DNA of 64,000 nt from Paraglaciecola algarum (GTDB lineage Bacteria > Pseudomonadota > Gammaproteobacteria > Enterobacterales > Alteromonadaceae): positions 434,001-498,000 of the forward strand of contig NZ_JAKGAS010000002.1 in NCBI RefSeq assembly GCF_021532655.1, in the 5' to 3' direction. Below are positions 53,135-62,873 of this stretch, one piece after another (position 1 is the first letter of the stretch; every line of letters begins with the position of its first letter). A program made the translations under genes and the position numbers. A model generated the notes under the pieces. It had not been told where the DNA came from and searched no databases. It saw only the letters and a program-made list of their open reading frames with translations.

Positions 53135-53171
53135 TTTTTAAACTAATTTAATTATTTTGTAGGAACAAAAA

Positions 53172-53750
53172 ATGAAATTTAACTCTGTTACAACACTTTT
53201 AATCATACTCTTTATTGCCAACTTTTTGGCAAACAAAAGCGCTTTAGCTAGCGAGGAGTGGCAGAATCGCGCGACTTTGTACTTTGGTCAAAAACACTTA
53301 GATAAAGACGATTTTGAAGATAAAACTCATGGGGCTTTTGGGATTTCTTTCGACCTTAAGCGTAAAGGCTGGCCGGTGAGCATTGCCATGGATCTTATGG
53401 CTGCTGGAAAAAAAATAGAAGGAGAACAAGTAAACATAGAAAGGGTGACTGGGGGATTTCATCTAGGGGTTAGAAAATACTGGATGTTAAATGAAAATTT
53501 AGAACCTTATTTAGGAGGAGGTATAAATTTTTCGGGAGCTGAGCGGGAAAAAATACAAGGCGCTACGACAGTGACGTTTTCTGATCGTGATACTGGGTAT
53601 TGGTTAGCAACGGGGATCAATTGGAAATTTAAAAACCGCCTAACTCTTGGTGCTGAAATACGCTACAGCAAGGCTAATGTGAATTTAGATAACATAGACG
53701 TTAATATAGGTGGTGTATATTCTATTTTATCTGTTGGCTATCGTTTTTAA
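53172..53750 (+). CDS. Outer membrane beta-barrel protein
   Basis: 192 residues; the signal peptide ends near ALA, residue 26. The remainder alternates amphipathic strands and polar turns (RATLYFGQKHL, HLGVRKYWMLNENLEPYLGGGINF, RLTLGAEIRYSKANV) and ends ILSVGYRF with the terminal Phe recognised by BAM. Size and pattern fit an eight-stranded OmpA/OmpW-like barrel (outer membrane protein beta-barrel domain). Function unknown. GTAGGA before the ATG supports the start. Last gene of the S41 peptidase operon; a strong bidirectional terminator follows. Confidence 0.8.
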   Translation: MKFNSVTTLLIILFIANFLANKSALASEEWQNRATLYFGQKHLDKDDFEDKTHGAFGISFDLKRKGWPVSIAMDLMAAGKKIEGEQVNIERVTGGFHLGVRKYWMLNENLEPYLGGGINFSGAEREKIQGATTVTFSDRDTGYWLATGINWKFKNRLTLGAEIRYSKANVNLDNIDVNIGGVYSILSVGYRF

Positions 53751-53763
53751 ATAATCGTTTGAA

Positions 53764-53806
53764 ACATAAAAAAGGCGCTTGTGATTAAACAAGCGCCTTT
53801 TTATGT
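53764..53806. terminator. Bidirectional terminator between barrel protein gene and groEL
   Basis: Core stem AAAGGCGCTTG (53771-53781) and CAAGCGCCTTT (53790-53800), extended by A/T pairs on both sides, loop 8 nt. T tracts exist on either strand, serving both convergent genes. Confidence 0.88.
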
Positions 53807-53844
53807 TTAAAGTTAGGCCTTTTAAGCAGCAGAGAGTCTTGCGA

Positions 53845-55524
<1,680 letters not shown>

Positions 55525-55538
55525 TTAATGGGTTGGGT

Positions 55539-55829
55539 TTATTCAACTACTGCTAAGATGTCGCTTTCACTAAGGATAAGCACTTCTTCGCCGTCTAACT
55601 TTTCAGTTTTAACCCCATAACCGTCATTAAAAATAACGATGTCGCCGATTTTTACGTCAACAGCTTTTACGTCGCCATTGTCTAATACGCGGCCATTACC
55701 TACAGCGATAACTTCGCCGCGAGTTGATTTTTCTGCAGCTGAGCCAGTTAATACTATGCCGCCGGCTGATTTACTTTCTTGCTCTTGACGCTTAACGATA
55801 ACGCGATCGTTTAAAGGACGAATTGCCAT
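55539..55829 (-). CDS. groS: 10-kDa co-chaperonin GroES
   Basis: 96 residues from ATG 55829 (AGGAG 10-14 bp upstream); an upstream in-frame ATG at 55853 would add eight residues not found in GroES. It starts [20 protein letters not shown]; the mobile loop [20 protein letters not shown] and the roof region are normal. The heptameric lid of GroEL. First gene of the groSL operon with a heat-shock promoter 123 bp upstream. Confidence 0.98.
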   Translation of the reverse strand: MAIRPLNDRVIVKRQEQESKSAGGIVLTGSAAEKSTRGEVIAVGNGRVLDNGDVKAVDVKIGDIVIFNDGYGVKTEKLDGEEVLILSESDILAVVE

Positions 55830-55951
55830 TTTCAAATCTCCTGAAAATTCCAATGTTAATATTATTTAGCCTAATACCCTTAGGCAACGAGTGGATTGCT
55901 GACCTAGCAGCCGTCCAGAATTCTGTTAATAGAACTTTGTTCTGCGTGCAG

Positions 55952-55980
55952 AGATGGGGTTGTCGCCATTGAACTCAAGG
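55952..55980 (-). promoter_or_regulatory. Sigma-32 (RpoH) heat-shock promoter of groSL
   Basis: Read on the minus strand: CCTTGAG (-35, 55980-55974), 14-bp spacer, CCCCATCT (-10, 55959-55952). This matches the RpoH consensus CTTGAA-N(13-15)-CCCCATnT. No CIRCE inverted repeat is seen. Confidence 0.88.
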
Positions 55981-56088
55981 TTTTTTTTGCAAATTAGTCA
56001 AAAAAAGATCTTTTTGTAATTAAAACTCGTAAATCATGGAGATTTAATTATTGTTATCAGAACCTAAACTCAAGATAGGAAATGAAGT

Positions 56089-56949
56089 TTGCATAAAATT
56101 AGCCTTGTTTTTTTCAGCGCGATATTTAGTTTGCAGGTGTGTTCTCAAGAAGATATTCATTTAGAAAGCGATCTACGACCAGTATGGGAGGTAGGAGCCT
56201 TTGCCGCCGTATTTAATACTCCTGAATATCCAGCAGCTGACCAAAACAAAACCAATGTTATTGCTTCTCCATATGTGGTTTATCGTGGAGAGGTATTGCG
56301 AATTGGTGATGGTGCAATCGCTCGTGCTGTGGCTGTGGATAAAAGTTGGTATGAGTTAGATTTGTCTTTGGCCGCTTCTTTTGGAGCAAATTCTGAAGAT
56401 AACCTAGCAAGAGAAAACATGCCTGACTTAGACTTTATGTTTGAAGTCGGGCCACAACTTAAGATGCGCATAGCTGAATTTGAGTTTGCGGCGCATGGTC
56501 GGTCAGAGTTGTTTTTAAATTTGCAGGCGAGAGCGGCATTTTCTACTGACTTTTCTGGACTAGAGCATAGAGGTTATGTTTTTCAACCCCAACTGGCATA
56601 TCGTCAAAGAGGTTGGTTAAGTGAAAAAACAGCTTTGTCGATTCGGATCTCGCCATCTTGGGCAACAGAAGATTTGCAAGACTATTTTTATCAAGTGGAT
56701 AACAATTTTGTTTCCCCTCAACGTGCTTATTTTGATGCTAAATCTGGATACATGGGCACTAATATTGGAATGAGTGTGTCTTTTGATGCCACACGAGATA
56801 TTCGTATGTTTGTAGGTGGAAGTATGTCAATTCATTCTGGCGCAGCCAATATTGATAGCCCTTTATTTAAAGACAAAAGCACATACTCGTTAGGTGTCGG
56901 TATGGTTTGGCGACTATGGCAAAGTGAGCAAAAAGTTTCAGGTAGATAA
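56089..56949 (+). CDS. MipA/OmpV-family outer membrane protein
   Basis: 286 residues from a TTG start with AGGA 8 bp upstream; no in-frame ATG is better placed. The signal peptide ends near VCSQ, residue 19. The mature sequence opens PVWEVGAFAAVFNTPEYPAAD, followed by SPYVVYRGEVLRIGDG, the MipA/OmpV signature, and ends in a barrel strand SLGVGMVWRLW followed by a short tail. Family members are scaffold or porin-like outer-membrane proteins, often induced by antibiotics or osmolarity. It is divergent from groSL and stands alone. Confidence 0.8.
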   Translation: MHKISLVFFSAIFSLQVCSQEDIHLESDLRPVWEVGAFAAVFNTPEYPAADQNKTNVIASPYVVYRGEVLRIGDGAIARAVAVDKSWYELDLSLAASFGANSEDNLARENMPDLDFMFEVGPQLKMRIAEFEFAAHGRSELFLNLQARAAFSTDFSGLEHRGYVFQPQLAYRQRGWLSEKTALSIRISPSWATEDLQDYFYQVDNNFVSPQRAYFDAKSGYMGTNIGMSVSFDATRDIRMFVGGSMSIHSGAANIDSPLFKDKSTYSLGVGMVWRLWQSEQKVSGR

Positions 56950-56961
56950 TTTATTGTTGCT

Positions 56962-56984
56962 AATAAATAAATAAATAAATAAAT
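56962..56984. repeat. AATA microsatellite, nearly six copies
   Basis: 23 bp of uninterrupted AATA repeat, 13 bp after the MipA-like gene stop. It is a possible slippage site but lies downstream of a gene and upstream of a weakly supported ORF, so an effect on expression is doubtful. Confidence 0.8.
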
Positions 56985-57119
56985 GATTAGTGCTTAGTGG
57001 AATTTAATAATTTGCCCATATATATTCATTAGGAAATTAGTCGACCTTTTTTAAAGTTAGAACTAATCTTAATTTAAGCCGTTAATTTTTTTAATTATAA
57101 GTTTGAGATAATTCAATTT

Positions 57120-57440
57120 ATGCATTATTTAAGAGAATTTTTATCCATATCAAAAGCGCTATGCAGCGTTTTAATGATGTGTATGATTTTTCTTTTTTCG
57201 TCGCAAAGTGTTGCGAAAAGTGATTCTCAATCGAGCTTACTTGCTAGCAATGTAAATATTGAATTCAATAATACTGAACTCAAATTAGACGATGGCGATT
57301 CTTGTAACCCAGCTTTATTATGTAAAAATAATATTGAGTCTATCGTTATTACCCTGAATTCAGCTGTTCTAGCTTCTAGTTACATTCCAGTAGTAAACAG
57401 TTATTCCATATATGTGCGTGCCCCCCCTCTGATTTTTTAA
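57120..57440 (+). CDS. Small exported hypothetical protein
   Basis: 106 residues. Signal peptide about 1-32 (ALCSVLMMCMIFLFSSQSVAKS). The mature part of about 74 residues has two Cys (DSCNPALLC) probably forming a disulfide and no known domain. There is no clear ribosome site, only AT-rich DNA upstream. The gene is followed closely by the CBS gene. Coding status is moderately supported by the signal peptide; function unknown. Confidence 0.45.
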   Translation: MHYLREFLSISKALCSVLMMCMIFLFSSQSVAKSDSQSSLLASNVNIEFNNTELKLDDGDSCNPALLCKNNIESIVITLNSAVLASSYIPVVNSYSIYVRAPPLIF

Positions 57441-57493
57441 ATTAATATTTTTGTATTCAATTCAATTCAATTTAATTTAAAAAAGGCCTCATT

Positions 57494-58069
57494 ATGTCTA
57501 CCTATAAAAACTTACCTTTATGTGATTTAGAGGGGTATGAAATTAGCCGTCAATCTATGACAACTCCGTTACACTTGGATAGCCCTGCTATCGAAATTAT
57601 GGCTAATTTTTCACGTCATACCGCTCTAATGTTAATGGATGATATGTCTATTGAACAAGCTACTAATTTGTTGATAAATGCCCATATGAGTAAAGCTCTA
57701 GTGCGAAACGAGCATGACCAATTTATTGGTATGGTGACGTTAGCGGATTTACAAAGTTCGAGGGTTTTAAGTATTGCTAATCAATTGGGGGTCAACCGCA
57801 GGGATTTAACCATTACAAATTTAATGAAACCGAAAGACCAGTGTACTGGGGTGCAATTGCAATTTGTATTAACTTCTACAATTGGAGATGTATTACAAAC
57901 CTTGAAAACAGAAGGGGTGCAATATTTGTTGGTAGTTGCACAAAACAATATGGAAATTGTGGGGATGATTTCAGCGTTAGATATCGCTAAAAGTTTACAT
58001 ATTCCGATTCAGATATCACCAAAACCGAGAAACTTTCAAGAGGTTATGTTAGCGGTAGTACACCCTTAA
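57494..58069 (+). CDS. CBS-domain pair protein
   Basis: 191 residues. Two CBS motifs form one Bateman module: the first about 46-100 (LMLMDDMSIEQATNLLINAHMSKALV, MVTLADLQS), the second about 112-180 (TSTIGDVLQTLKTEGVQYLLVV, GMISALDIAKSL). There is no catalytic or membrane domain. Such stand-alone pairs bind adenine nucleotides and regulate partner proteins. AAGG precedes the ATG, and three ATTCA units lie just upstream (57455-57469). A terminator follows. The partner is not evident. Confidence 0.85.
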   Translation: MSTYKNLPLCDLEGYEISRQSMTTPLHLDSPAIEIMANFSRHTALMLMDDMSIEQATNLLINAHMSKALVRNEHDQFIGMVTLADLQSSRVLSIANQLGVNRRDLTITNLMKPKDQCTGVQLQFVLTSTIGDVLQTLKTEGVQYLLVVAQNNMEIVGMISALDIAKSLHIPIQISPKPRNFQEVMLAVVHP

Positions 58070-58081
58070 TTAATCTTAAAT

Positions 58082-58118
58082 AAAGCGTTGTATTCGTTTG
58101 TTGGGTACAACGCTTTTT
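58082..58118. terminator. Bidirectional terminator between CBS and DUF2750 genes
   Basis: AAAGCGTTGTA (58082-58092) and TACAACGCTTT (58106-58116), loop 13 nt, followed by T on the plus strand and flanked by A on the other. It separates convergent genes ending at 58069 and 58125. Confidence 0.82.
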
Positions 58119-58124
58119 AATTGG

Positions 58125-58511
58125 TTATTTTCTAGTTTTGTTTCTAATCTCAAAATCTAATTCTGCAGCAGAGATGACTAAACCTTCTTGGTCTTCACTC
58201 GGAAAAACAGCAATAGCTACTTCGTCATCTTCTAAGCCACTGGTCCACTTGGCGTGCCAGGTTTTTAGATCAATTGCTTTGGGCTCACAGTCTGCCCATT
58301 CACCGGTCGCCCAGGCTTGGGCAAACTCTTGACTGGGCCAAACAGGAGCGCAATCTTCGTCCTCAGTATTTAACATCACGCAGCCGTGTTGGTCAGTTAA
58401 AATCCAAATTTGTTGCTGTTCAATGACTTGATTGACTAAATAATTAAGGCGTTGCTCTGGAGTGAATTGAGCAATTTGTTTTAAGTGGCTTTGATCGACT
58501 GAGTCTGTCAT
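58125..58511 (-). CDS. DUF2750-family protein
   Basis: 128 residues from ATG 58511, preceded by TTGGAAA; the ATG nine codons earlier lacks a site and would encode the ribosome site itself. The pattern QIWILTDQHGCVML, APVWPSQEFAQAWATGEW, IDLKTWHAKWTSGLEDDEVAIAVFP is that of DUF2750, a small cytosolic family of unknown function common in gammaproteobacteria. Acidic, no membrane segment. Confidence 0.78.
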   Translation of the reverse strand: MTDSVDQSHLKQIAQFTPEQRLNYLVNQVIEQQQIWILTDQHGCVMLNTEDEDCAPVWPSQEFAQAWATGEWADCEPKAIDLKTWHAKWTSGLEDDEVAIAVFPSEDQEGLVISAAELDFEIRNKTRK

Positions 58512-58775
58512 TTGGTTTCCAAGGGTAGAATATAGCAATGACGGTCAGCATAAAACAAAGTGCAGACTAGGTAAATAAACCTCTATGGTTTATTGCTAGA
58601 AGTATTATGCCGCCATACAAAATAAATTATTAGATAATGTCTTTTCGCTGTATACCTAGCTTTATCTGCAATACGAAGATATTCAACAATTTGTACTCAG
58701 TTTGAACTAAATGACTATACATTTGGTAATTGCTTGGGTTTAATTTAATTGCTAAGCCTATTTTTGGAGAAAAAC

Positions 58776-59015
58776 TTGTCACAAATTGAATTTTCACTTG
58801 AGCAAAAATCACTAATGCTCGAAAAACTACAAAAATATATGGCTGCTGAATTGGATGTGGAATTAGCTCAGTTTGATGCCGATTTTATGTTGGATTTTAT
58901 TTCTAAGGAAATGGGAAAATTTTACTATAATCAAGGTTTATACGATGCCCAAGCGGTATTGACCGACAAACTTGACTCTTTGACAGATGCTATCTATCAA
59001 TTAGAAAAATTTTAA
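58776..59015 (+). CDS. DUF2164-family protein
   Basis: 79 residues if started at TTG 58776, which has GGAG 6 bp upstream; an upstream TTG at 58749 would put that GGAG inside the gene. IEFSLEQKSLMLEKLQKYMAAELD, FMLDFISKEMGKFYYNQG and YDAQAVL match DUF2164 proteins, small helical proteins of unknown role. It lies 41 bp before the RecQ-family helicase gene, same strand, possibly co-transcribed. Confidence 0.75.
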   Translation: MSQIEFSLEQKSLMLEKLQKYMAAELDVELAQFDADFMLDFISKEMGKFYYNQGLYDAQAVLTDKLDSLTDAIYQLEKF

Positions 59016-59056
59016 TTTGTTGGTACTAACTCATTTAAACTTACCAAGGAAGATCC

Positions 59057-61042
59057 ATGCATAACTCGCAAGCTGAGTCACCTACCGCCTTGTTACAGCA
59101 ATTGTTTGGGTTTGAACAGTTTCGAGATGGCCAGTTACAAGTTGTCGAGCAATTGTTAAATCAGCAGTCAAGCTTAGCTATATTTCCTACCGGTTCAGGT
59201 AAATCTTTGTGTTACCAATTTGTCGCCACACAATTGTCAAATTTAACTTTGGTAGTATCACCATTGCTCGCGTTGATGAAAGATCAATTAGAGTTTTTGC
59301 ACTCTAAAAATATCGCCGCGGCTAGCATTGATTCGTCACTTACTCCCGAGCAAAACCAGCAAGTGATGCAAGATGTACGCTCTGGACAATGTAAAATTTT
59401 AATGGTGTCGGTTGAACGGTTTAAAAATGAACGTTTTAGACAGTTTATAGAGTCTGTGAAGTTGTCTATGTTGGTGGTGGATGAAGCTCACTGTATTTCA
59501 GAATGGGGCCATAATTTTAGGCCAGATTATTTAAAGCTACCTTCATATCAACAAGATTTGAAAATTCCACTGGTGTTGTTGCTCACTGCTACCGCGACAA
59601 AAAAAGTCAAGCAGGATATGGCCCAGCGTTTTTCAATTGCACCTACCGATATTGTACAAACAGGCTTTTATCGCTCTAACCTTAATCTAAACGTATTACC
59701 TATAGTTGAATCAAAACGGGATCAACAGCTATTACAATTGCTCAAACAACAAAATGCTGCAGGGACTATTAACGCAGGAATTGTGTATGTCACTTTGCAA
59801 CAAACCGCCGAACAAGTGGCCAGCTTTTTACAACAGCAAGGCCTCAATGCTAAAGCCTATCATGCAGGATTAGATGATGAGATCAGGCAAGGAATTCAAC
59901 AGGACTTCATGCAGCAAAAGCTACAGATTGTGGTGGCTACCATTGCCTTTGGTATGGGCATAGATAAGTCTGATATTCGATTTGTGGTGCATTATGACTT
60001 ACCTAAATCCATTGAAAATTACAGTCAAGAAATAGGCCGTGGTGGGCGAGACGGCCAAGTCGCTAGTTGCACTGTGTTAGCTAACCTAGATGGTTTGGTG
60101 ACAATCGAAAATTTTGTATACGGTGATACGCCAGATTTGCAGTCTATTCAAAGGGTGATCGATGACATCGCCTCTCAAGGCCATGATTGTGCGGTAAATG
60201 GTCAATATCAATGGGAGACACAAATTAATACCTTGTCTACCCAAAGTAATATTCGTCAATTAGCCCTAAAAACATTGTTGGTACAACTAGAATTAGCCGC
60301 TGTTATTAAACCTTTGTATGCTTATTTTGCTGAATTTAAATACAAATTTCTCTCGGAAAAAAGCCACATACTCAGCCAGTTTAATCAAGAAAGAGCAGAC
60401 TTTTTAAATACTGTGTTTGAGCACACAAACATGAAAAAGATCTGGGGAGTAGTGGACTTTGATGAAATTTATCAAGCCTATGGTGCTGATCGACATAGAG
60501 TGATTGCAGCCCTTGATTATTTACATGAACAAAATCAAATTCAATTAGAGTCTCGGTTAATTACAGATGTATACCAAGTTAATAAAGCCCCTTTGTTAGC
60601 CGATGATTTAGCCAAAAAACTAGCTAGTTACTTTGCCGAAAATGAACAAAAAGAAGTCAAACGAATAGCAACACTAGTACGATTTTTTGAGTTAGACAAA
60701 TGTTTAAATCATAACTTGTCACGGTATTTTGATGACCAACAAGCCCCAGAACATTGCGGCCATTGCAGTGTCTGCCAAGGCCGAGTCGCTAAACTCGAAT
60801 ATTCACAACCGATAGAAGTCCCTCTGCAAACTGCAGTGGCTGAAGCCATGCAAAATTTACAAAACCACTTAGTAGGCAAAGTGGATATTGAGATAACAGA
60901 ATCCATTTACTGCCGCTTTTTAACAGCTATGACTATGCCAATGTTTAGTCGATTAAAAATACGGCAAGTAAATGGTTTTGGTTGCTGTGAGGCTTGTCGT
61001 TATGCAGATGTGAAAGCGGTTGTTGCTTCAATATTGGATTGA
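59057..61042 (+). CDS. RecQ-family ATP-dependent DNA helicase
   Basis: 661 residues, with AAGGAAG before the ATG. Motif 0 FGFEQFRDGQLQVVEQL, Walker A FPTGSGKSLCYQ, DEAH box VVDEAHCISEWGHNFRPDY, motif III LLTATATKKV, and motifs V-VI VVATIAFGMGIDKSDIRFVVHYDLPKS with QEIGRGGRDG are all intact. A RecQ-type zinc cluster is near 560-580 (Cys in CLNHN, then CGHCSVCQG). The C-terminus is not a standard HRDC domain, so this is a RecQ paralogue rather than canonical RecQ. Unwinds 3'-5' during recombination repair. Confidence 0.9.
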   Translation: MHNSQAESPTALLQQLFGFEQFRDGQLQVVEQLLNQQSSLAIFPTGSGKSLCYQFVATQLSNLTLVVSPLLALMKDQLEFLHSKNIAAASIDSSLTPEQNQQVMQDVRSGQCKILMVSVERFKNERFRQFIESVKLSMLVVDEAHCISEWGHNFRPDYLKLPSYQQDLKIPLVLLLTATATKKVKQDMAQRFSIAPTDIVQTGFYRSNLNLNVLPIVESKRDQQLLQLLKQQNAAGTINAGIVYVTLQQTAEQVASFLQQQGLNAKAYHAGLDDEIRQGIQQDFMQQKLQIVVATIAFGMGIDKSDIRFVVHYDLPKSIENYSQEIGRGGRDGQVASCTVLANLDGLVTIENFVYGDTPDLQSIQRVIDDIASQGHDCAVNGQYQWETQINTLSTQSNIRQLALKTLLVQLELAAVIKPLYAYFAEFKYKFLSEKSHILSQFNQERADFLNTVFEHTNMKKIWGVVDFDEIYQAYGADRHRVIAALDYLHEQNQIQLESRLITDVYQVNKAPLLADDLAKKLASYFAENEQKEVKRIATLVRFFELDKCLNHNLSRYFDDQQAPEHCGHCSVCQGRVAKLEYSQPIEVPLQTAVAEAMQNLQNHLVGKVDIEITESIYCRFLTAMTMPMFSRLKIRQVNGFGCCEACRYADVKAVVASILD

Positions 61043-61130
61043 AGATACAAGCATAAAGGGTATTTGCTGCGCACATAGGGCATTGGTTTGCGACAAAGAG
61101 TTAAGAGATAACAGCATTCGCTCTGCTCAC

Positions 61131-61385
61131 CGTCATCCTGACGTATTTTCAAGCCGCGTCTCTGCGGCTCGATTTACTTTTGTTATGAAATACATCCCTA
61201 TATTTCACCCTACGGGCCAGCTAAATCTGTTCCCTTTTTATCCCGTAAAAATTGGTCAACAGCAGCAAAAAGTAAACAAAAAAGCGCCGCACTCCAACCA
61301 AGTTCTAATGCCTGTGCGACTTGTCAAATAGAAGTCGCAATGATCTGTTCCCTACAGGCATTGCTCAAATTACGTCCTGTAATTT
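61131..61385. repeat. Hairpin-rich intergenic element (possible dispersed repeat)
   Basis: Within 255 bp there are four inverted repeats: CGTCA-TCC-TGACG (61131-61143); AGCCGC-GTCTCT-GCGGCT (61152-61169); TGCGACTT with AAGTCGCA (61315-61322, 61332-61339), nested inside TGCCTG...CAGGCA; and AAATTAC-GTCCT-GTAATTT (61367-61385). Base composition is richer in GC than the neighbourhood. Open frames crossing it have no domains. The 61043-61556 gap therefore looks like a structured non-coding element such as a REP-like dispersed repeat. Confidence 0.5.
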
Positions 61386-61556
61386 GTCCTCTATTCGCCT
61401 GCGTTGCTCAGCGAAATTGGATTCGCGGGGGAAATCAAAAGCATCGGTGTTGTTAGTTTTTATGTGACAGTTACATTGGGTATTTTATTTTTATATAGAA
61501 TATATTTTACGTATATTCTTTAATCGCGTAGATAATTTATGAATTGGTTTAAATGA

Positions 61557-62000
61557 ATGTTTGAAGTGACCTACAAGTTAAGTAGCTGTATTAATAGAAA
61601 AAAATATAAAACTGAGAATGGTGCATTAAGGGCCATTTGGCGCTGGCTTATCAAGAACGAGCATGAATCTTATAAGTTAGCGCTTTTGTATGCTCCACAT
61701 GAAGATGTCAGAGATTACCAAACTGCCGAAGAGCTTCCCTTTGAAAAGGTAGAAGATAAAGTTGTTGATTTTTATGCAAGCAATGATTGGCTGAAACTTA
61801 GGTATTTAGCTTTTGAAAAGTTCGGTAATCAGTGTTCATGTTGCGGTAATTCACCAGTCAATGGGGCTGTTTTACATGTTGATCATATTAAGCCTAGATC
61901 GCAATTTCCTGAGCTTGCGTTCGATATCAATAACCTTCAAGTTTTATGTGGTTTTTGTAATCTTGGAAAATCTAATAAGTTCGATACACAGTGGCGATAG
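61557..62000 (+). CDS. HNH endonuclease-like protein
   Basis: 147 residues. The N-terminal half (about 1-75) is a small unassigned helical domain. The C-terminal half is an HNH domain: a CSCCG zinc knuckle, VLHVDHIKPRSQFPE with the catalytic His, NNLQVLCGFCNLGKSNK with the Asn/His-equivalent helix and second zinc pair. It is a candidate nicking or restriction-type nuclease, often seen as an orphan next to mobile DNA. The hairpin-rich element lies just upstream. No methylase partner is present. Confidence 0.8.
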   Translation: MFEVTYKLSSCINRKKYKTENGALRAIWRWLIKNEHESYKLALLYAPHEDVRDYQTAEELPFEKVEDKVVDFYASNDWLKLRYLAFEKFGNQCSCCGNSPVNGAVLHVDHIKPRSQFPELAFDINNLQVLCGFCNLGKSNKFDTQWR

Positions 62001-62081
62001 GTTAGCCATAATTTTTTTACATGAACTTTTCTTTACAAAAAATGGTGTCGTTTGTAGTCAGGCAAGCTTGTATGGCTGACA

Positions 62082-62315
62082 TTAAGTTGAATTTTTACTA
62101 AATAACTGTTCAAGCAACTCTGCTGCTTTTGCCGCTCCTTCTTCGGTAAACACTATGGACTTGTTTTTATTGACGGGATTTTGAATGTAACCTTTTTCAT
62201 ACAGACTATTGGTGATACTCCAATCCAGTTGTTTTCAAGCACTATTGTATTTGTCCATAGTCATTGAAAGTAAAGCAAGGGAGGCATCGTCAATTTTATC
62301 TTGATCAATGTCCAT
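62082..62315 (-). pseudogene. DUF6429-family gene interrupted by in-frame TGA
   Basis: The minus strand reads through 78 codons: MDIDQDKIDDASLALLSMTM DKYNSA, TGA at codon 27 (62237-62235), then KQLDWSITNSLYEKGYIQNP, VNKNKSIVFTEEGAAKAAEL, LEQLF and a short tail to TAA. This is a full-length DUF6429 pattern (small winged-helix-like, about 75 residues). Family members have Trp at the interrupted position (AWKGxDW type), so TGG has become TGA. It may be a real nonsense mutation or a sequencing error. No selenocysteine or recoding context is evident. Confidence 0.78.
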
Positions 62316-62463
62316 AATTATTCCTGATGTTAAATTGAAGTCTTAATGAATAATGTAGGAAAAAGGCTCTGATATTCAAGTGTTTAACATCTATAGTGAA
62401 ATAAACCAATCACTTGTTGTGTCTACATTTACCTTGTTATTAAAAATTGTTTAAAGGAATTTT

Positions 62464-62751
62464 ATGAAAGGTTACTGGGTAGTACGTGCGGATGTGAGCG
62501 ATATGGAAAAATTTAAACAATATGCTGCTATAGCTCCAACGATTATAGACAATTTTTCAGGGCGGTATTTAGCCAGAGCAGGAGAATTTTCTGCGGTTGA
62601 AGGTAGCGCTCGTTCGCGCAATACAATTATTGAATTTCCTTCTTACCAACAGGCTTTAGATTGCTGGCATTCTGTCGAATATCAAGGGGCCAGAAAGATT
62701 CGATTAGGCGTTGCAGAACTAGACATATTGATAGTACAAGGACTACTCTAA
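62464..62751 (+). CDS. DUF1330-family small protein
   Basis: 95 residues with a dimeric ferredoxin-like fold: KGYWVVRADVSDMEKFKQYAAIAP, GRYLARAGEFSAVEG, NTIIEFPSYQQALDCWHSVEYQ match DUF1330. AAGGAA precedes the ATG. These proteins are cytosolic, function mostly unknown, sometimes in catabolic clusters. It is transcribed alone toward the RND operon with a 120-bp gap. Confidence 0.88.
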   Translation: MKGYWVVRADVSDMEKFKQYAAIAPTIIDNFSGRYLARAGEFSAVEGSARSRNTIIEFPSYQQALDCWHSVEYQGARKIRLGVAELDILIVQGLL

Positions 62752-62873
62752 TTCAGCCTTTATTAAGTTAATTCACAGTTTTCTTATTTCGTAACATTTA
62801 TGCACAGTTAAGGTGCTATTTTTCCAACTAAATTTAAGTATTATAGTGAGGCTAACTTCTCTAAGGAACCTCA

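Noticed and set aside
61020..61331. 103-codon open frame after the RecQ-family gene
   Set aside because: It overlaps the helicase end and runs through the hairpin-rich element; no domain, and the peptide looks like translated repeat DNA.
62235..62237. TGA codon in the DUF6429 gene as selenocysteine
   Set aside because: The family has Trp, not Cys, at this position and no SECIS-like hairpin was apparent directly after it; mutation or error is simpler.
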